From a virus, in IMG/VR virus record IMGVR_UViG_3300044615_001394, positions 1 through 41,408 of that record: a stretch of DNA of 41,408 nt. One strand, 5' to 3'. This document shows, one piece after another, positions 38,607 to 41,408 of the stretch (position 1 is its first letter; each line of letters starts with the position of its first letter). The notes beneath the pieces were generated by a model. It was not told where the DNA came from. It made no database searches and was given only the letters and a program-made list of their open reading frames with translations. A program made the position numbers and the translations under genes.

Positions 38607-39521
38607 CTAAGACATTCGTATCGCGTTACTGCCAGCGCCAAGAACAGCGCCGAAAATATCCGCTAGGCTCCCGCCCTTGGCAGCCGCCATTGTCTGGGCC
38701 ACAATGTCAGGCGTGGCTGGCTGGCCGGGCGCGGGGCGCTGGGCCATAGCTACGCTGGACGAGGCCGGGGCTGCCGGGGCCTTGGCTGGCACGGGGCCAG
38801 GGGCGGGCTGAGGCTGGCTGACTGGCACGGTGGGAGATTTTGGGGCGTTGGCGCGCATCTGGGCGGCCAAGTTGGCGGCGTACTCGGCCACGGCGGTTGG
38901 GGAAGTGCTGGCGAACTCGGGATTGACGGCAAGCAGGCTTTTCACAGCCAAGGTGGCGGGATGGTTGTCGTCGCGCAGTTCTGGGTACTGGCTCATTGCC
39001 AGTTCAAGGGAGTCATCGCCGATTTCCTCAAAGGCTTTTTCGGCGGCTGCTTGGGCCTTCATCTTGGCCTCCATGGCGTCGGCCATCTCAGGCGTAAACT
39101 CAGCGATGCCCTCGGCGTTGTTCTGGAGATCGGCTAACGTCTGCGCGGCCTCTTGGGCTGCTTGGGCGGCGGCGTTATAATCTTCGAGGGCTTGCGTAAA
39201 GACAGGAGCCAAGTCAACCGGCTCGGCGGCTTGGGCAGGCTGGCCCGCCTCGGCCTCGGCGGATGGGGCTGGGGCGGCCTCTTCGGGGGCAGTCACAGCC
39301 GAGTCTGGCTGAAGTTCGTAGGCTCCTGGGTCAGTGGCTGGCACAGGGTTGGCAGGATCTTGGCCGCCTGCCTCGTCCGGGTCGGCCATAAGGGCGGCAT
39401 TCACGGGCGCGGGCTTAGCGGCCCCGGCGGAGAAACTGGCGGCAAACGTTTCCGGGGACTTATCTAGGCTGCCATACAAAAGTGAGGCAGGATCAAAAGG
39501 CGCTGTCGTGGTGTCGGACAT
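38607..39521 (-). CDS. putative capsid scaffold/assembly protein
   Basis: This 304-residue protein is acidic and Ala/Pro-rich, with helical coiled stretches (QALEDYNAAAQAAQEAAQTL) and a Pro/Ala-rich C-terminus, typical of scaffolding proteins. It is immediately upstream of the capsid gene in the same direction. A head protease was not seen. The start MSDTTTAPFDPAS was chosen over the upstream in-frame ATG because its first codons carry CCGACACC. Confidence 0.65.
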   Translation of the reverse strand: MSDTTTAPFDPASLLYGSLDKSPETFAASFSAGAAKPAPVNAALMADPDEAGGQDPANPVPATDPGAYELQPDSAVTAPEEAAPAPSAEAEAGQPAQAAEPVDLAPVFTQALEDYNAAAQAAQEAAQTLADLQNNAEGIAEFTPEMADAMEAKMKAQAAAEKAFEEIGDDSLELAMSQYPELRDDNHPATLAVKSLLAVNPEFASTSPTAVAEYAANLAAQMRANAPKSPTVPVSQPQPAPGPVPAKAPAAPASSSVAMAQRPAPGQPATPDIVAQTMAAAKGGSLADIFGAVLGAGSNAIRMS

Positions 39522-39526
39522 ATTGG

Positions 39527-39560
39527 TTCTAGTATTGTGTGTAGTTAAGAAACTGGCAAG
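39527..39560 (-). promoter_or_regulatory. possible promoter of the scaffold-capsid genes
   Basis: On the minus strand TTGCCA is followed, 17 bp later, by AATACT (and, 19 bp later, TACTAG), directly after the terminator at 39576-39608. The match is weak, but the position after a terminator is what a restart would need. Confidence 0.3.
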
Positions 39561-39575
39561 AGGAAGTTTTGGCAA

Positions 39576-39608
39576 GAAAAAGCCCGCCGGGCGTTGGCCG
39601 GGCGGGCT
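39576..39608 (-). terminator. Rho-independent terminator after the DUF2829 gene
   Basis: An 8-bp stem AGCCCGCC/GGCGGGCT (39581-39588, 39601-39608) is followed on the minus strand by TTTTTC. It lies just past the stop at 39615. Confidence 0.75.
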
Positions 39609-39614
39609 GTGGCA

Positions 39615-39962
39615 TTACAGCGGTGTGGCAGTGCCGACCGTCTCGCTAGCCACAATGTAGCCGTCGTGGATCTCCCAGTCGGTCGCCAAGGCGTCAGAGC
39701 CGGAAGGCTGCCAGCCGTGGAGGGAGTTGTCAGGATACACAATGCAGAACTGATTCTGATAGGTGATCGGAAGGCAAGTTCTGCCAAGCCTGTCTTTCGC
39801 CGCCTGCGGGAGGCTAGTCATTTTTGGAATAATCTCAGCGGGCACCGATGAAGGCACCTGCCGGAACACGAACAGCCCTTTGCCGTTCCAGCCTGCACGG
39901 CTGACGATTTTGCCCTCTTTGAGGGCTTCGATTGCTTGCCCGAAGTTTTGATTTGGGATCAT
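39615..39962 (-). CDS. DUF2829 protein
   Basis: This 115-residue protein matches DUF2829: FGQAIEALKEGKIVSRAGWN, then LFVFRQVP, then a Trp-rich end (GWQPSGSDALATDWE). These small phage proteins have no known function. The start ATG at 39962 follows ACATCACTACCT, a usual leader here; an ATG at 40019 that overlaps the previous stop is the alternative. Confidence 0.75.
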   Translation of the reverse strand: MIPNQNFGQAIEALKEGKIVSRAGWNGKGLFVFRQVPSSVPAEIIPKMTSLPQAAKDRLGRTCLPITYQNQFCIVYPDNSLHGWQPSGSDALATDWEIHDGYIVASETVGTATPL

Positions 39963-40015
39963 AGGTAGTGATGTTGATTTGCGCTCAGCAATACCGGCCA
40001 AGCTCGGGTGTGAGG

Positions 40016-40687
40016 TCATGCCTCGAAAACTGCGCGGTGCCTCTCCAGAAAGGCGGCCTTCTCGGCCAAGGGCACTCCGGCGGCATGGATGCAGTACGGC
40101 TCCATGGGAAGGCGGTCGTAAAACTTGTGCTTCCAGGCCATCGGCCAGAAGTTCCACTCATCCGGCAGAAAGTGCATGTCCACGCCAGAGCGGTAGAAGG
40201 CGGCGTTTAAAAGCGATTGCTCCGTTGTGTCCAGAGTCTTTATCTCGCCAGCCCGGCGCTGGGCCATCAGGGCGGAGGCCAGCCTGAATGCCTCGGCCAC
40301 GGCTGGTAGGCGCGGATTGATGACCATAAAGCCAGTGTTGACGTAGCGGTCTGGCGGCATATCGAGGCCGAGGGCGTCTTGGAGGCAGAATGTGCCGTGG
40401 AAACTGTGGCGGGTGGGGTCTTGGACGGCAGCTATTCCATTCAAGTTAGCGAAGCGGGCAAAGCTGACTTGGCGGATGAACCAGAGATCTGCATCGAAGA
40501 AGATTAGTGTACGCGTGCCCAGCAACGGCAAGATGTACTTCATGTCGTAGCTATCGTTGCGGTCGGTGGTGATAACCAAGGCGTCGAGGCTAGAGTATTT
40601 GCGGAAACGGGCAGCGGCCTCGTTGGCTAGCTCAAAGTAGCCAGGGCTGGCGATGGTGACGCCTAGGATGTCGGAAATCTCGCTCAT
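40016..40687 (-). CDS. GT-A type glycosyltransferase-like protein
   Basis: This 223-residue protein has the pattern of a GT8-like glycosyltransferase: ALVITTDRNDSYD, then LIFFDADLWFI with the metal-binding DAD (65-67), then VNTGFMVINPRLPAV and TTEQSLLNAAFY. It may add sugars to virion proteins or to the host surface. Its ATG overlaps the preceding stop. Confidence 0.7.
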   Translation of the reverse strand: MSEISDILGVTIASPGYFELANEAAARFRKYSSLDALVITTDRNDSYDMKYILPLLGTRTLIFFDADLWFIRQVSFARFANLNGIAAVQDPTRHSFHGTFCLQDALGLDMPPDRYVNTGFMVINPRLPAVAEAFRLASALMAQRRAGEIKTLDTTEQSLLNAAFYRSGVDMHFLPDEWNFWPMAWKHKFYDRLPMEPYCIHAAGVPLAEKAAFLERHRAVFEA

Positions 40688-41408
40688 TTGAATAAGGCGT
40701 TTGGGTTGCCTTCACCAAGTTTGATAAGGCATCGGTGAAAAATCTCTTTGTTGCCGACAAGGTTTTTTGGTGCCAGCCAAGGGGCGCTTTCTCGTTTGTG
40801 GGAAATGGCGGCGAGAACGTTGAGAGCGCGAATGTCGTGAATCATCTCGTCAACACGCATAGGCCATTTGTCCCAGTCGTATTTGTGGGCGATGCCGCGC
40901 CAGATTTCCACAATGCGGGCGGCTGAATCGTCTATACGAATACCCTCAACATAGAGGGCGTATTGGTTGAGAACAGCGCACCGTAGCCAATTTAGCACAC
41001 AAGGCGGCCATAGCTCGGCCCCGTCGGCGTAAACAATGTCATTCACGGCGGCAATCCGTAATCGTGCCTCATGCAATTTGCCGTTGAGGATCATAAGGTA
41101 CACCTCTGCCGTCAACTGGCTAACCTGCCAGCGCACGCCAAGCGGCGTATAGGGATAGTCGTTTGCCACGTTTTGAACGTGAGTACGCCAATCCTCCATT
41201 GTGATTTCGCCGTCAATCGTTCGGTAAGTAAGCCAACACTTGGCATTATGGCGGCGACTCAAAGACGCCTCACCATCGCCCAAGACTCCCCACGCAAAAT
41301 GATACTGCGTGGCCTTGTGTGCAACGGAACTTGGCGCTAGCAGGTGGTAGGCCGAGGAGTCACCCTCCTGCATGAAGGCTCGATACATCCGGCCTGCCCA
41401 CGTCCCAG
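40684..41408 (-). CDS. partial CDS, C-terminal part of a protein entering from the right edge
   Basis: The open frame continues without stop to the edge (codons before the internal ATG at 41388 read GTWAGRM). No family was recognised; an aromatic- and Leu-rich helical protein (WLRCAVLNQYALYVEGIRID, MILNGKLHEARLRIAAVN). It overlaps the glycosyltransferase gene by 4 bp, so a related role is possible. Joined to 1-52 in frame, the protein would begin MPGLSDLL. Confidence 0.55.
   Translation of the reverse strand, partial: GTWAGRMYRAFMQEGDSSAYHLLAPSSVAHKATQYHFAWGVLGDGEASLSRRHNAKCWLTYRTIDGEITMEDWRTHVQNVANDYPYTPLGVRWQVSQLTAEVYLMILNGKLHEARLRIAAVNDIVYADGAELWPPCVLNWLRCAVLNQYALYVEGIRIDDSAARIVEIWRGIAHKYDWDKWPMRVDEMIHDIRALNVLAAISHKRESAPWLAPKNLVGNKEIFHRCLIKLGEGNPNALFK

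Noticed and set aside
1-41408. CRISPR array, retron or diversity-generating retroelement
   Set aside because: No spaced direct-repeat array and no reverse transcriptase motif were seen.

Overview
The window is tailed-phage DNA (Caudoviricetes type) of high G+C. It encodes a large terminase (TerL), a probable small terminase, a major capsid protein of the DUF4043/N4-gp56 type, a probable scaffold, a head adaptor and a large propeller/tail-like protein, together with a phage replication module (DnaD-like initiator, DnaB-type helicase, RusA, SSB, UvrD-like helicase, SbcC/Rad50-like ATPase). No integrase, repressor, rRNA, CRISPR array or host housekeeping gene was seen. Lipobox and signal-peptide proteins fit a Gram-negative-type host, but the sequence does not identify it. 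Starts rarely have a purine-rich Shine-Dalgarno site. Leaders are C/A rich, and a recurring CCGACAC-type word surrounds many start codons.

Layout. (1) A late block on the minus strand fills 29874-41408 and 1-4509: glycosyltransferase, DUF2829, scaffold, capsid, adaptor, tail/propeller, TerL and small A/P-rich virion-like proteins. Hairpin-plus-U-run terminators punctuate it. (2) 5233-10065 (minus) holds a dATP/dGTP diphosphohydrolase, two tRNA-like genes, a lipoprotein, HTH proteins and the TerS candidate. (3) 10217-12401 (plus) is an overlapping string of small genes, including DUF551-like, two small membrane proteins and an AT-hook protein. (4) 13018-21689 (minus) is DNA metabolism and regulation: SWIM and KH proteins, SSB, a GNAT acetyltransferase, helicase, SbcC-like ATPase, HTH proteins and an OB-like protein. 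(5) 22446-29920 (plus) is the replication operon: RusA, HNH, initiator, DnaB, a DNA methyltransferase and zinc-ribbon proteins. It converges on the tail gene.

The most striking content is a family of five paralogous free-standing HNH endonucleases (4535, 12494, 21865, 33918, 35622; all plus strand). Four share an expression cassette: a promoter with a 16-bp spacer, a two-storey hairpin at the predicted mRNA 5' end, the sequence CTAAC, then the start codon. The hairpins differ in sequence but keep their pairing. The proteins carry 0, 1, 1, 3 or 3 copies of a 15-residue linker module between the HNH core and a C-terminal HTH. A sixth homing-type gene (NUMOD4-HNH, minus) lies over a small conserved phage ORF in another frame.

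Other points: TerL carries a second RNase-H-like domain; an attC-like folded site sits at the end of the acetyltransferase gene; the two ends of the window join in frame as one gene, which suggests but does not prove a circular or circularly permuted molecule. No portal, tape-measure or lysin gene was recognised, so some of the genome may be missing or unrecognisable by eye.
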